Below, in pieces: positions 44,345-55,546 of a stretch of DNA of 64,000 bases (position 1 is the stretch's first letter; each line of letters begins with the position of its first letter). The notes below the pieces were generated by a model. That model searched no databases, was not told the origin of the DNA, and saw nothing but the letters and a program-made list of their open reading frames with translations. Position numbers and translations under genes: made by a program. The DNA comes from Tetracentron sinense. Its lineage: Eukaryota; Streptophyta; Magnoliopsida; Trochodendrales; Trochodendraceae. Location of the stretch: assembly GCA_015143295.1 (NCBI GenBank), contig CM026566.1, positions 7,675,072-7,739,071 on the forward strand. Direction: 5' to 3'.

Positions 44345-45777
44345 ATTGTCGAGTTTATGTGTGAAAGCAGAACTTTGACAAGTTTAAAAGTAGGACTGAG
44401 AAGTACCTATTTATAGGTATAAGATATTATCCCGTAAGCTTATAACAATATTAGAAGTGGAAGGACGTATCTGTAAACAAATCTTGTAGAAATACTTGCA
44501 AGTAATTGTCTATTTTCTGGGGGTTAGTCACATTGTGTTAATGGATATTATTGTGATTGGTGGAAGTCCAGAGACATAGATGATAGTCTGTGATCCTAAT
44601 GGTTTTATAGGAAAGTGTTTCCTAGTAACAAGGCTTTAACCAAAAGGGTTAAGCACTTGGTCCCACAACCAAAAATAGGAGATCCCTTTAGATCCCACAC
44701 ACTAGGACCTTCTTAAGGCTTTTAATTTAATTATTAATTAAATTAATTAATTTCTCTAAAAATATCACTATATGGTATAGTGAAGCTCTAATAGGTGAAA
44801 TCACATAGGATGTGATTAAACATATGAGTAGGACCCATAGGGGATTTTAATAAAGATCAAATAATGACCAAAAGAGTTTGGAATTCTTTGATGGGCGTGT
44901 GGAAGTGAGTCCACCTAGGGTGGGATGCCCACTTCATGTGGAACCTTATCTCTTAGTTAGTTAGGTGATCTTATCTCCTAATAGTTAGGGATTAGATTGC
45001 TTTGTTGCTAATTAAAGAATCTCTATTAAATAGGGATTACATTAGTTTGTTACTAATGATTCCCTATTAAGATAAGGATAAGATTAGTTTGTTACTAATT
45101 AATTATCCTAATAGATAAGTATAAGATTAGTTTGTTACTAATGGGTAAGGTTAGTTTCTTGCTAAGATAAATCCTGATTAATTGGGAATTATCATTAAAG
45201 AATCTTTTGAGGGAATTCTAATTGGATTAGGATAAGAGAGGGGAGTCTTGGATTGCAAGTAAGCAATCCAAGAGGTTCTATATAAAGGGTGGAATGTCCA
45301 CCCCTTGGAAAAAATCTTCCCCAACGTTTTTCTCTCTCCCTCCTCAATAACTCACGCCCCCATCTCCCTCTTGTGGTAGTTGTAAGGTCATACTCTCATA
45401 TTCTTCCCTCTTGGTTTTGATTTGGATCTTGAACAAAATCAGAACCAATCTTGTTAATCAAGAAAGGATCTTGCGTTCAAGAGAAGAATAAAAGATCATA
45501 GAGCTTGAATTGGAAGAGCCATTAACTTCCATTAGAGAAAAGATTTAAAGGATTAAAGAAGGTTCATGTGAATCGTGAATGAGACTTTTCACTTACAAAC
45601 TTTTGCAGCCATCGTTCTATAACATGGATTAGACTGATCAATATTAAAGTCGCAAAGGTGATTGTTGTTTTTATCCTTCATTGAATAAAATCAATTAGAA
45701 CTATAGTCAGATCTTGGGATTCGTTGTATGCCCTCCTAAGAACTATTTCTCTAAAATTAAAAAGAGGCATACTTTCA
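44345..45777 (+). mobile_element. Copia LTR fragment, family C type 2
   Basis: Aligns with the solo LTR 8996-11087 from about its position 9765 to its end (CATACTTTCA at 45777). TATA-like CTATATAAAGGG is near 45279. The left end is cut by the SIRE-like element. The segment 44960-45180 repeats (A/G)TTAGTTTGTTACTAAT about four times, a feature also seen near 10360-10500 in the solo copy. Its right side abuts an inverted LTR of another copia element, GTCTC (45778-45782) being its possible target duplication. Confidence 0.78.
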
Positions 45778-46175
45778 GTCTCTCATTGCAAGCAAGCAGT
45801 CAATGTACATTTAAGCACCCATATGTCAATGTGTAGTCTTCACTACAATAGTTTGAGATAAAACTACATCTCAACCATTGAGAACATCTAAGCATTATGG
45901 CAGCCATATAAGTGAAGTGCCCAACTTCACCCATAGTTGTGACTCTATAAGGTATAAGGAACTGGAAAGCTATCTACCTGTGTCAGTCCCAATCACATAG
46001 CTTTTCTACAATATATCCTAGGTACCTTGTTCGATATCTCATATCGTATAGATCATCTCTTGATCTTGGTCTATTACCCATAATGAATTCACAATAGATT
46101 AAGAAGATGTCTTTATTAATCTAATCAATAAAATTCATAGAGTCTAAATGACTTTTTAGGGCATAATGTCCAACA
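45778..46175 (-). mobile_element. 3' LTR fragment of the reverse-strand copia element
   Basis: On the reverse strand it starts TGTTGGACATTATGCCC at 46175 and covers about 400 bases of U3 before being cut at 45778 by the family C LTR. It is family C type 1. The polypurine tract of the element (reverse strand GGGTAAGTGGAAGAT, 46190-46176) directly precedes it. Confidence 0.85.
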
Positions 46176-46191
46176 ATCTTCCACTTACCCT

Positions 46192-47703
46192 TCAAGTCCC
46201 TATGACATAGATTTCAATCACATGCTATCTAAGTGTGTTACAAATACTTTATCTGATAAAGCTTTAGTCATCAGGTCAGCAACATTAAGTTGAGACCTAA
46301 TCTTTGTAACAATGATGTCTTGCATTTCAATAATCTCACGAATGAGATGATACTTCCTCTCCACATATTTCATCTTTTGTGGCTCCTAGGTTCTTTGTTA
46401 TACGCTACTGCACCATTACTATCACAAAAGAGAGTGATAGGTTTAAGTGTTAAATGAACATTTCCTAGCTCTTGCAAAACCTTCTAAACCAAACTGCTTC
46501 TTTTACAGTTTCAGAAGCCACAATATATTCTGCTTCTATGGTGGAGTCTGCAATACTCTTCTTTTTTATGCTGTGCCAACTCACAACAGCACCACCTAGT
46601 GTGAACACATCCATATGTGGAAGCTCTATTGTCCGGATCAGATTGGAAATTGGAATCAGTATAACCCACTTCAATGAGATTGAAAAGTAAGTATATAATC
46701 CATAGTATTTTTCATGTACTTCATGATGTGTTTCACAACAGTCCAATGATTGACTCCTGGATTGCTTTGGAGCCAACTTACAACTTTCACTGCATGACAG
46801 ATATTTGGTCTGGTACATAACATGGCAATATGAGGATCCCAACTGCCGAAGCATATGGGCACCTATTCATCTGCTCAATCTCATCACCTGACATAGGAGT
46901 CATCTTGTTAGACAAAGTAATACCATGTCTAAAAGGAATGAGAGTTGTCTTACAATCACTCATACTGTACTTTGACAAGATCTTATCAATGTAGGAAGTT
47001 TGGCTCAATCCCAACATCCGGCATTTTCTATCTCTCAGGATCTTAATTCCAAGAATATAGGATGTCTCTCCCAAGTCTTTCATCGAGAAATGTTGAGAAA
47101 GCTAAATCTTGACTGATGACAACATCCCTATATCATTCCCAATGAGTAGGATGTCATCTACATAGAGAATAAGGTATACTACCGCTCTCCCACTATCCTT
47201 CTTGTAAATACAAGATTCCTCTAAATTCTTTTAAAATCCAAATTCTTTGATTGAAAGATCAAATCTTTGGTTCCAGCTTCTAGAAGCTTGTTTTAAACCA
47301 TATATTGACTTGTTTAGCTTGCATACCATGTTCTTCTGGTTAGGAGTAATGAAGCCCTCAAGTTGCTTCATATAGATGTCTTCTTCTAACATTTAATTTA
47401 GGAAAACAGTTTTGACATCCATTTATCATATCTCATAATCATGGTGTACAACTATAGCTAGCAATATCCTAATGTATTTGAGCATATCTACTGGTGAAAA
47501 AGTATCCTCATAATCAACTCCTTGAATTTGAGTGTAACCTTTTGCAACAAATCTTGCGTTATAGGTCTCCACTTTGCCATCGGCACCCTTCTTCCTTTTG
47601 TAAACCATTTGCATTCAATGGGCCTTATACCATCTGGTGGATCTACTAAAGTCTAGACGTCATTGTCATACATGGAATCTATTTCAGCATTCATGGCTTT
47701 ATT
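46192..47703 (-). pseudogene. Copia reverse transcriptase and RNase H, reverse strand (broken)
   Basis: The reverse transcriptase starts with the open piece 47614-47426 (KKGADGKVETYNARFVAKGY, SPVDMLKYIRILLAIV). The next block, LYGLKQAS-like, lies near 47300, and the catalytic YVDD is at 47164-47153. The connection region continues at 47083-46787 (MKDLGETSYILGIKILRDRK). RNase H is at 46854-46465 (SWHSIKKKSIADSTIEAEYI) and degenerates toward the polypurine tract. At least four frameshifts or stops separate these pieces, so no full protein can be made. Confidence 0.85.
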
Positions 47704-48425
47704 CTATTGAGATGCATCTACATCTAATGTAGCTTCCTGATAAGTGTTAGGATCTGTATCCTTATCATCAGGGGTAACTAGATAAACCTCACTATTGTAA
47801 TATTGAAGTCTATCTGGTGGTCTAGAAACTCTTTCAGACCTTCTCAGTGGAATTGAATTAGAAGAGTCTACAGTGGAAGAATTAGATTCAGGTGGGATAC
47901 TAGCTGTGTTGCCTTTCATCTCATGAAATTCAACCTTTTTAAGAAGATCCATATCTTCCTTCAAGAAGGTGGCATAATTCCTAACAACAATTGTTTGGTC
48001 TACCTTGGAGTAGAAATAGAAACCCTTAGTTTCCTTTGGATATCCTATAAAATTATATTTTTTTGTTCTAGATTCCAACTTGGTAGGTTCGAGTTTGCGA
48101 ACATGCGCAGGACAACCCCATACCCTTAGATGTTGTAAACTAGGTTTTTGCCCAGTCCACAATTCATTGGGTGTAACCGGTATTGATTTAGAAGGAACCC
48201 GGTTTAGAATATATATGGCCGTTTGTAAAGCATACCCCCAAAGATACAAAGGTACATCGGCATGGCTCATCATAGATCGAACCATATCTAATAAGGTCCG
48301 TTTTCTTCTTTCAGAAAAACACCATTCTGTTCAGGTGAGACAAGGCTTGACCATTGTGAGATAATCCTATTATCCTTTAAGTAATCCATAAAATCGTAAG
48401 TGAGGTATTCTCCATCTCGATCTAA
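47704..48425 (-). pseudogene. Copia integrase core end and C-terminal domain, reverse strand
   Basis: The open piece 48285-47704 reads LYLWGYALQTAIYILNRVPS, TPNELWTGQKPSLQHLRVWG, KKYNFIGYPKETKGFYFYSK and a Ser/Pro-rich tail, the integrase C-terminus of Ty1/copia. Upstream, between 48425 and 48286, are the second catalytic Asp region (RDGEYLTYDF) and PEQNGV; an extra T after this Val shifts the frame just before the catalytic Glu in SERR. The protein would bind LTR ends and insert the cDNA. Confidence 0.85.
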
Positions 48426-49040
48426 TCAAAGTGTCTTTATGGATTTGTCTGTTTGATTCTCAACTTCTAACCTGAATTCTTTGAACTTTTCAAAAGTGTC
48501 AGATTTGTGTTGCATCAAATAGACATATCCATATCTAGAATAGTCAGTGGTAAATGTAACAAAATACCGGTATTGACTTCTTGCAATAATATTAAATGGA
48601 CCACATACATCACTATGCATGAGTCTCAACTTCTCTTCAGTTCTTCCTACCTTTTTAGGGTAAAGTTTCTTGGTCATCTTCCCTTTGAGACATGACTCGA
48701 AAGTAGGGAGTGGTTCTACCTTGAGAAAATCAAGGGGACCATTTTTTACTAACCTCTTGATCCTATCAAGAATAATATGACCAAGTCTCTTATGCCAAAG
48801 ATAAGTTGACTTTATGCAATCTCTCTTCATTCCAGACATTCTAGATGATGAGGCATTGTCACTTAACAGACTTTCATTGTTTACCAAAGGAAATATTAAA
48901 TAAAGACTACCGTTGATAAGATTACCAGTAATTAAGACCATTCCATCTTTCTTAATCTCAACAATTGAATTAAAAAGGATACAGTAACCACAATGTAAAA
49001 GTCTTGAAACTGATATCAAATTCCTGTGTGCAATAGGCAC
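48426..49040 (-). pseudogene. Copia GAG-pre-integrase and integrase N-terminus, reverse strand
   Basis: This open piece holds YLWHKRLGHIILDRIKRLVK (zinc-binding His pair), FESCLKGKMTKKLY (Cys pair with the first Cys replaced by Phe) and MHSDVCGPF with the first catalytic Asp, then YFVTFTTDYSRYGYVYLM. It ends at a stop just before the second Asp region. Upstream, from 49250 to 49041, the protease active-site block LDSGSTVHVCN is visible near 49205 and is followed by a stop near 49130. The two parts are one disrupted pol. Confidence 0.85.
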
Positions 49041-49267
49041 ATAAAAACAATCTTCTAAAATTAAAGTTTTTCTTGAGGTAAATAAAGAATAAAAATGCCT
49101 ATTGCACCCGAGCCAACTCTAAGCTTCTACTCATGTCTTGTCGGTTTTTTGGTTTCCTTGAATCCCTGCAAACAATTGCAAACATGTACAGTGGATCCAG
49201 AATCCAAGCACCATGAATTAGGGGGACCATCCAAAAAATTTGACTCAACAATAATTAGTACTTCAAA

Positions 49268-50128
49268 TCATCTCATATCTTGAGTACCAGCACCACCCTT
49301 CTTAAGAGTTGTGAGGTAAGTCTTACAGTTCCTCTTCCAATGGCCTATCTTACCACAGTGGAAACATTTTCCTTTGCCTTTGATATCCTTGCCAGCATCT
49401 CCTGAAGAACCTTTGGCAACTTTTGCCTTGCCCCTGTAATCTTTAAACGTCTCTTTACCCTTTTTTCTCTTTCTATTCTTTTTGTTTCGCTTGGCGGTAT
49501 CAGGTTTATCGACAATTAATGTTTCACCCTTTGTTGACCTTTTGATCAAATCTTCTGCAACCACCAATGACTTCATAAGCACACTTAGTAACATTTCACT
49601 CTTGTTCATGTTATAATTTAACATAAACGCACTAAAAGATAAAGGGAGTGACTGCAGAACTGTATCAACTTGAGTGATGGCATTCATCTCTCCACCAAGA
49701 ATTTCAAGTTCATTCAATAAGCCCATCATCTTTATGAGGTGCTCTCTAATTGGAGTTCCCTCAGCCATGTTGACAAGAGATTTCAATTTTATTTCTCGAG
49801 CAGACCGATTTTGCTCACCAAACATCTCATGCAGGTTTTGCAAAATGTCATAAGCATTAACCATGTGTTCATGTTGTCTTTGCAAAATGTTAGACATTGA
49901 AGTCAGAATGTAACACTTGGTTATCTGATTGGACCTCTCCCATTGCTCCAACTCAATCTTTTGGGCTGGTGATGCATCATCAAGAATCTCAGGTTTAGTT
50001 GTCTTAAGACACAGGTCAAGGTTGTCTGCAGCAAATACAATTCTTATTTTTCTTTTCCAGTCAACGTAGTTAGTTCCAACTAACTTCTCATCACGTAAAA
50101 TTTCAATCAGAGGGTGTAGGCCTGTCAT
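49268..50128 (-). CDS. Copia gag, intact frame, reverse strand
   Basis: A 286-residue frame from ATG at 50128. It has the copia gag N-terminus (LVGTNYVDWKRKIRIVFAA), the UBN2-type capsid region (EMFGEQNRSAREIKLKSLVN, HLIKMMGLLNELEILGGEMN, VLQSLPLSFSAFMLNYNM), a very basic linker at about residues 212-240 and an intact zinc knuckle CX2CX4HX4C (CFHCGKIGHWKRNC, residues 255-268). The knuckle would bind genomic RNA. It is the only full-length open coding region of an element in the window; pol downstream is broken, so it may be kept open only by chance or recent insertion. Confidence 0.85.
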   Translation of the reverse strand: MTGLHPLIEILRDEKLVGTNYVDWKRKIRIVFAADNLDLCLKTTKPEILDDASPAQKIELEQWERSNQITKCYILTSMSNILQRQHEHMVNAYDILQNLHEMFGEQNRSAREIKLKSLVNMAEGTPIREHLIKMMGLLNELEILGGEMNAITQVDTVLQSLPLSFSAFMLNYNMNKSEMLLSVLMKSLVVAEDLIKRSTKGETLIVDKPDTAKRNKKNRKRKKGKETFKDYRGKAKVAKGSSGDAGKDIKGKGKCFHCGKIGHWKRNCKTYLTTLKKGGAGTQDMR

Positions 50129-50911
50129 GATCTAATCAAATGACAAAATAAAAATAGTATCAGGGATTTATTGAATTCATTTAATACTATTAGATTATGG
50201 GTTTGTTTATAATAATATTGCCAATATGGGAAGAATTAATTGGCATCGAATACCTAGTCATTGGCTTAATGTAATCCCGCCTTTGGGCACAATATTACAT
50301 CGCCTTAAATAGACAGATAGAATCTATCTTCTCCACTTTCACAGATCTTATCTCGTGAATCTTAGAGCATTCGATCTTTTGTTTGATCTATAATGGATGT
50401 TATACTCACGCTTTAGCATTATTGTATGACACATCTTATTCATGTGCCCACCCACCATGAACCTAATAAACACATAGTGAAAGCTCGCGCTTTGGCATTG
50501 TTGCTCCCACTATTTACTTATAAAGTTTTAACCATGTGTTCACATAGGTGTGAGGGATTGGGCCCGGCTTTGGCCTGTCAGCTTACTCACACTCCCCACT
50601 ATAAGAGCACATAGTGTATGGTAGAAGATCATAATACTTAGAGACTTATCCCTAGTCTTATATACACATGATATATAGAGGGCATTTATTTTAACAAAAT
50701 AAAACATGAATAATCAGCAATTAATATCATCTTATGATAAACTAAAAAAGTATCATCTCATGATAATAAACAACAATAATGATTATATGAGCTTAATTGC
50801 TATGGGCCAAATAAAATAAAATGCATGAATTCAAGAGAATCTTGGATGACTCGCGAAACATCTTCGTGATCCCTTCCTTTATCATCTATTCGAGATCCAT
50901 CTCGCAGCATC
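50129..50911 (-). mobile_element. Leader between gag and 5' LTR of the reverse-strand copia element
   Basis: Non-coding. Forward-strand words TCACGCTTTAGCATT and CTCGCGCTTTGGCATT recur about 80-100 bp apart. The region ends at 50911, where a gypsy solo LTR begins. I find no primer binding site, because the end next to the LTR lies beyond that insertion or is deleted. The frame at 50426-50614 is not supported as a gene. Confidence 0.6.
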
Positions 50912-51636
50912 TGTCGCACCCCAAAACCCACCCTAGGAGTTAGAGTGAATTTTGGACAACTTATCATGACTTGCATGACTTGCTTGACAAACCAACCTAC
51001 AAAATGTACCTGGAGCATATACAATAGAGGACATAAAAGCGGAAACATAACTACAAAGCATAGCGGAAGTCTAACTAAAACCTCTATGTGTATATATACA
51101 TGATCCAAGTGATACAAAAGATACACAAAAGAAAGTGCGGACAGGCCTGCCAAAAGACATCAATCTAATCTCTCAAGCTCACACTCACAGCAAATCACTC
51201 AGAATCTACTACCTAGTGGTAGCCCTCTATGGGAGGTTCCTCAACGTACTCCTCTTGCACCCATGGGCCAGGAGCACATATGTCGAATGGAGCAGCAGCT
51301 CCCTCAGTACCTACCGACATAAACGTACGGCTGAGCATGGAATACTCAGCGTGTACCAAATACTAACTAACAGTCATAGCATAGCAATCAATCACAATAT
51401 AAAGCAGGAAGCAGTTAGTATAAATAACAAGAAAGAAAACAATATATATTTCATGCTTGCATCACATAAAAAGCCAGGAAAAACTCTTGAAAATCATCGT
51501 GCACTTGACTCGACTTAAAACACTCTTTTCGTGCTTGAAAACTTGTCTTATCGTGTTTTGTCATGCCTGTCTTATTGTATCATGCGTGTCATGTCGTGTC
51601 ATGTCATGTCATGTCATGCTTGCTTGGAATGAAATG

Positions 51637-51910
51637 CACTTGTGAGGGAGGGGAGACCCCTCTTATGCAACTTGTGAGGGAAGGTGGTGTAAAACTCCTT
51701 CTTATACAATGCACTTGCAAGGGAGGGGAGACCCCTCTTTTTATATGAATGCAATTTGTGAGGGAGGGTGGTATAAAACCCCCTCTTATGCACTTGCGAG
51801 GGAGGGGAGACCCCTCTTTTTATATGAATGCAACTTGTGAGGGAGGGTGGTATAAAACCCCCTCTTATGCACTTGCGAGGGAGGGTGGTGTAAAACCCCC
51901 TCTTATGTCT
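51637..51910 (-). repeat. Tandem repeats with GTGAGGGAGGG words
   Basis: About seven units alternate between ACTTG(T/C)GAGGGAGGGGAGAC and ACTTGTGAGGGAGGGTGGTG types, 40-70 bp each, all followed by CCCCTCTT. Reverse-strand counterparts are in the outer LTR at 26690-26710 and 29671-29800. The overlapping frames at 51563-51961 come from the repeat. Confidence 0.7.
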
Positions 51911-52730
51911 TGTCTTGGCATTCGTGAATCGAGCATTTAAAACCCTTATGCTTGGAAACATCGATAAACCATGTCATGCATGTCGTGCTTATGAATTTGG
52001 GTACATACTATAACTTGGAATTAAACATGACATATGGGATTTCATAGCATACAATTCATTTAAAAGAAACATTCATTTACCACATGCCGTTCTAGAAAGT
52101 AACACACTAACATAAACCCTAGAATTTTCATGCTTTTCTTTATTAATAAATCATCCAATCCATCCATCATACATTGTGTGTTCATTATTTGGTAAAATGC
52201 CCTTCCCATTTGTTTCATCACATCACACACATGGCATCCTTCGCCCAACATCCTCCATTCATTCACCCCATAGCATTAACATATTTAGATAATGAGGAAA
52301 AATCATAGAAATGAAGAAAAATGAGAAAAATATGAACTAGAAGGGTAGAAAAAGGTACCAACCTTCAAATAGGAGAGAATCCCACAAAAATGGTCGTAGA
52401 AGTTGTTATTCGTGCTTGGAGGAGGTGCTCTTTGCTTGCCTTGCCTTGGATTTGAAAAATCCAAGGGTTTGAGGATGATCTAACACGAGCTTGGGCTTGG
52501 AGATGGAGATCCACACTCTAAGAAGAAGATTCAAGCTTGTGGAAGCTTAGAGAAGGGAGGATTTCGAGCTCCTCCTTGGTCTCCCACAAAATCCCTCTTT
52601 GGAAACCTAGGTTTCCTTATTTTCCCTCAAAAAGTCCATTTTTAAGTGTTAGAAACCTTAAAACCCTGAAAATTGGGTATATATATTGTGTGGGTTGTGA
52701 AAAACCCAAAAAATAACATTTATGGGAAAT

Positions 52731-52815
52731 CTCACTCGAGCGGGCTTGGGTCTCGCTCGAGCGAGTTACTCCCGGGACTCAAAAACTCATTTTTGGTTAA
52801 TCTCGCTCGAGCGAG
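52731..52815. promoter_or_regulatory. Palindrome array CTCGCTCGAGCGAG, three copies
   Basis: Sites at 52731-52744 (two changes), 52752-52765 (perfect) and 52802-52815 (perfect), with steps of 21 and 50 bp, the same as in the array at 17817-17994. On the reverse strand the TATA-like run follows about 40 bp downstream. Confidence 0.75.
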
Positions 52816-53413
52816 TTTTTCTGCAGAAAAGTGCTTCGGTATTTTTGAGATAACCTTTGACTCCCTTATTGGATTTTGACAATTCAACTTGCGTTGGATT
52901 CTTATTTCGAAGGGAAACAACTTTCATGTTTTGAACTTTTTCTAATTATTCTTTATTCTTGGACCATTTTGCCCCTAAATCTGACTGACATGTGAAAATG
53001 GGTTTCATAACCCGTTTTTGCAGCAGATCCGATTCCATAAATCGGACGTTTGATTCTACCTCGACTCAAAATCTGGAAAAGTGATCAACATGAACCTTGA
53101 AGAAGATTTCAATACCTTTCTAAAAATTCAAGAATTACTCTATTCCGATCAGATATGAGTGAACTAGAGCTTTTCCACGTTGAGGGTACTGTTAAGAAAT
53201 TTTCCTTTTAACACTTAAAACCCTTTCCATCCTTTGTTTTAACACCCATGAATATTCCTAAGGCCTTTTTAATAGCATAATACATCCTCTTAATAACTTA
53301 TTAAAACTATAAAAGATTTCCGATTTCTCATTTCATAAAGAAAAAGAAGATTACAAAGGCTTAAAGCCTTGGTACAAGTTCCAATACATGGACAAAAGTT
53401 TCGGGGCTCTACC

Positions 53414-53604
53414 GAATCCTTCTCGCAGTAAGGGGAACTGAGAGACTGCTTGTCTTGTCCAAAAAATAGCTCACCCTCGGCCAATGCATGATACAGAAAA
53501 TAAATGGCATTAGGAAAACTAGATTTCCATCCGCCCTTTATCAGGGAAACCGAATAAATTTGCACTTTACAAATTGCCAAAACCTACTACATATTCTTCT
53601 CTAA
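53414..53604 (-). mobile_element. Remainder of the copia leader, uncertain
   Basis: Lies between the gypsy solo LTR and the copia 5' LTR fragment. No primer binding site or gene is visible. The frame 53290-53580 spans the LTR border and is not a gene. Confidence 0.4.
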
Positions 53605-53867
53605 TATGTGCCCAGCTTCACCCATAGTTGTGACTCTATAAGGTATAAGGAACTGGAAAGCTATATCTACCTGTGTCAGTCCATAACCAATCAGATAGCT
53701 TTCCTATAATATATCCTAGGGACATTGTTCGATATCTCATATCGTATAGATCATCTCATGACAATTACCCATACTGATTTCACAATAGATAAAAAAAAAT
53801 GTCTTTATTAATCTAATCAATAAAATTCTTACAATCTAAATGACTTTTTAGGGCATAATGTCCAACA
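53605..53867 (-). mobile_element. 5' LTR fragment of the reverse-strand copia element
   Basis: On the reverse strand it starts TGTTGGACATTATGCCC at 53867 and keeps about 260 bases, nearly identical to the 3' LTR piece ending at 46175. The inner part of the LTR and the primer site are missing. It defines the right end of the element; the right target duplication would be AGAAC (53868-53872), with no left partner because that end is lost. Confidence 0.8.
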
Positions 53868-55240
53868 AGAACAACATAGTCTATCAAGCATCACACTTTC
53901 ACTCTCCCTCACTCATGATGGGATTTGGGAATTTTAAAGAGGTACTAGAGGTAAGGCATCTAAGGTCATCATTTCTCATTTTGTTGACCCTTTGGTCTTT
54001 ATCCGTTTCATAAGAAGATGTGATTGTGACCTTCTTCTTCCCATTATTCCTTCTCCTTTGAGGAGCCCTACCTTTTGGTCTATCTTGTTGCCTTCCTCAT
54101 AATAAGCATAGGAAGTGTCCATACCAAGTCTAGTAACTAGACAGTTACTCATAATAAGTTCTTGGTGGTTGAAAACTTCTAGAAGGCATAACTTTGGGCT
54201 CGGATGTCCGATTGGGACGAATTTTTTTTTCATTTTGGGTAACTTTTCGAGATCTACGCGTTGGCAAACTGCCGAAGGCGGTTTGGTCCATGAATTTGCC
54301 CAAAAAATGAGTTTTAGATCCTCAAAAGTTAATGTTTACATTGTTAGGAAGATGTTTCAAATTATTTGTTCATATTATTTGATAAATTGCACAATATTTT
54401 TTTTCCCTCACATCAAATTGACAATAAGCTCATATAGTTAATGAAAGCACATTAGAGTCAGAATTTGTTATTTCCAAGAATTTAATTCATGTTAACCTAC
54501 AAATAAATTGAATAGTTCTAAATTGCATTCATAAAAGAAATTGCGATGACGGTTTGAAGTTAATGTTCATTGTTGACTCCAGGGTTCAAGTCTTCTAGTT
54601 TTTGCAATTTTATGGCAATTATGGTAATAGTATCTAAGTAACATATATCAAGTGGTGCATACAAAATCTTCATTAATTAGATCCTCATTTTGTATTGGAG
54701 AATCAGTTAGATCTTCAACAACAAAAGGTAATGACATCACGACCAGACCATTCATATAACAATGGTGCCACATTCTGGACGATATGAAAACGAATGAGTT
54801 CAATCTTAACAAAACATAGACCTACAATCTTAACCAATGAAAAGATTGATGGGTTGACGGTTGGGTTGGTTCACATTGAGTAAATTTAACAGCAACCTAC
54901 ACCCAAACCGATTTATAAACAGACTAAAAGAGGCAATCCTAACCCACTGTATAACCCACAAATTAAATACATAATATTATGTATGTAGTATATAAGTGCT
55001 TATTACTAAATAAAACAGATATACGGAATCGGCGGTTTCAATACTGACCCACAACTCGAAAAACTCGCCCTTAATCCATGAAAAGAACGGGTTCATGAGG
55101 TTCACGAGTCAACTCAGAAATACTCATCAATAACATTCACTGCCACGACGCTTGTATCCACCCATTTATTCATGATTATTAATTATAATTTCTTTTCACA
55201 AATAATTTTTATTCAACCAAAGAAAAAAACTCACTTTCAA
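53868..55240. other. Unassigned AT-rich DNA between the copia element and the 5S array
   Basis: I recognise no gene. A reverse-strand frame at 53976-54233 (85 residues, basic C-terminus) has no motif I know. The segment GGCATAACTTTGGGCTCGG near 54186 resembles the pre-promoter module of the LTRs, so part of 54150-54260 may be an old LTR. GGGTTGACGGTTGGGTTGG near 54850 and the GGGTTCATGAGG region near 55090 are low-complexity. The last 40 bases before the array show no repeat or target-site structure. Confidence 0.5.
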
Positions 55241-55290
55241 AGTAGTACTAGGATGGGTGACCTCCTGGGAAGTCCTCGTGTTGCACCCCT
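55241..55290 (+). pseudogene. Truncated 5S gene at the array edge
   Basis: Contains only gene positions 71-120, so box A and nearly all of the intermediate element are missing and only box C remains. It should not be transcribed from its own promoter. It marks the array border; the base before it starts unrelated sequence. Confidence 0.95.
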
Positions 55291-55426
55291 CCTTTTTGTC
55301 CGGGGTCATGCCGTGTGCGGGTAATTTCCTATTTAACCCCTCCCTATGCGTGCGGGGCCCGCCGGGGTGAGGGCCGAGGGTCTTGGGGGAGATGGGGTTA
55401 AGAGAATAAAACGACTGAAACATCTC

Positions 55427-55546
55427 GGGTGCGATCATACCAGCACTAATGCACCGGATCCCATCAGAACTCCGCAGTGAAGCGTGCTTGGGCGAGAGTA
55501 GTACTAGGATGGGTGACCTCCTGGGAAGTCCTCGTGTTGCACCCCT
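55427..55546 (+). rRNA. 5S ribosomal RNA, T53G variant
   Basis: A 120-nt gene with the internal control region in the usual place: box A (about 50-64), intermediate element (67-72), box C (80-97). It encodes the small RNA of the 60S subunit, made by RNA polymerase III with TFIIIA. It matches the canonical plant sequence except for G at position 53 in box A. The following spacer has the A/T/G haplotype (55571 A, then CTCTCTA, then ACGGCTG), unlike its immediate neighbours. Confidence 0.95.

Larger units (their letters stand above)
50912..53413 (-). mobile_element. Gypsy solo LTR, reverse strand
   Basis: On the plus strand it runs from TGTCGCACCCC to GGGGCTCTACC, flanked by GCATC (50907-50911) and GAATC (53414-53418), a duplication with one difference. 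Reverse-strand order: module (about 52925-52840), palindromes (52815-52731), TATA-like run (52690-52678), donor-like GAAG|GTTGGT (about 52367), repeats (51910-51637), stem-loop (51356-51325), acceptor-like TTTGTAG|GTTGG near 50990. Its repeats nearly match those at 1-190. Confidence 0.85.

Noticed and set aside
53976..54233. 85-residue reverse-strand frame considered as a small gene
   Set aside because: No recognised motif, and part of it overlaps sequence like an LTR module. Kept only as unassigned DNA.
54830..55110. GGGTTGGGTTGG-like words as telomeric or Helitron sequence
   Set aside because: No run of the plant telomere repeat and no Helitron terminal hairpin; looks like ordinary low-complexity DNA.
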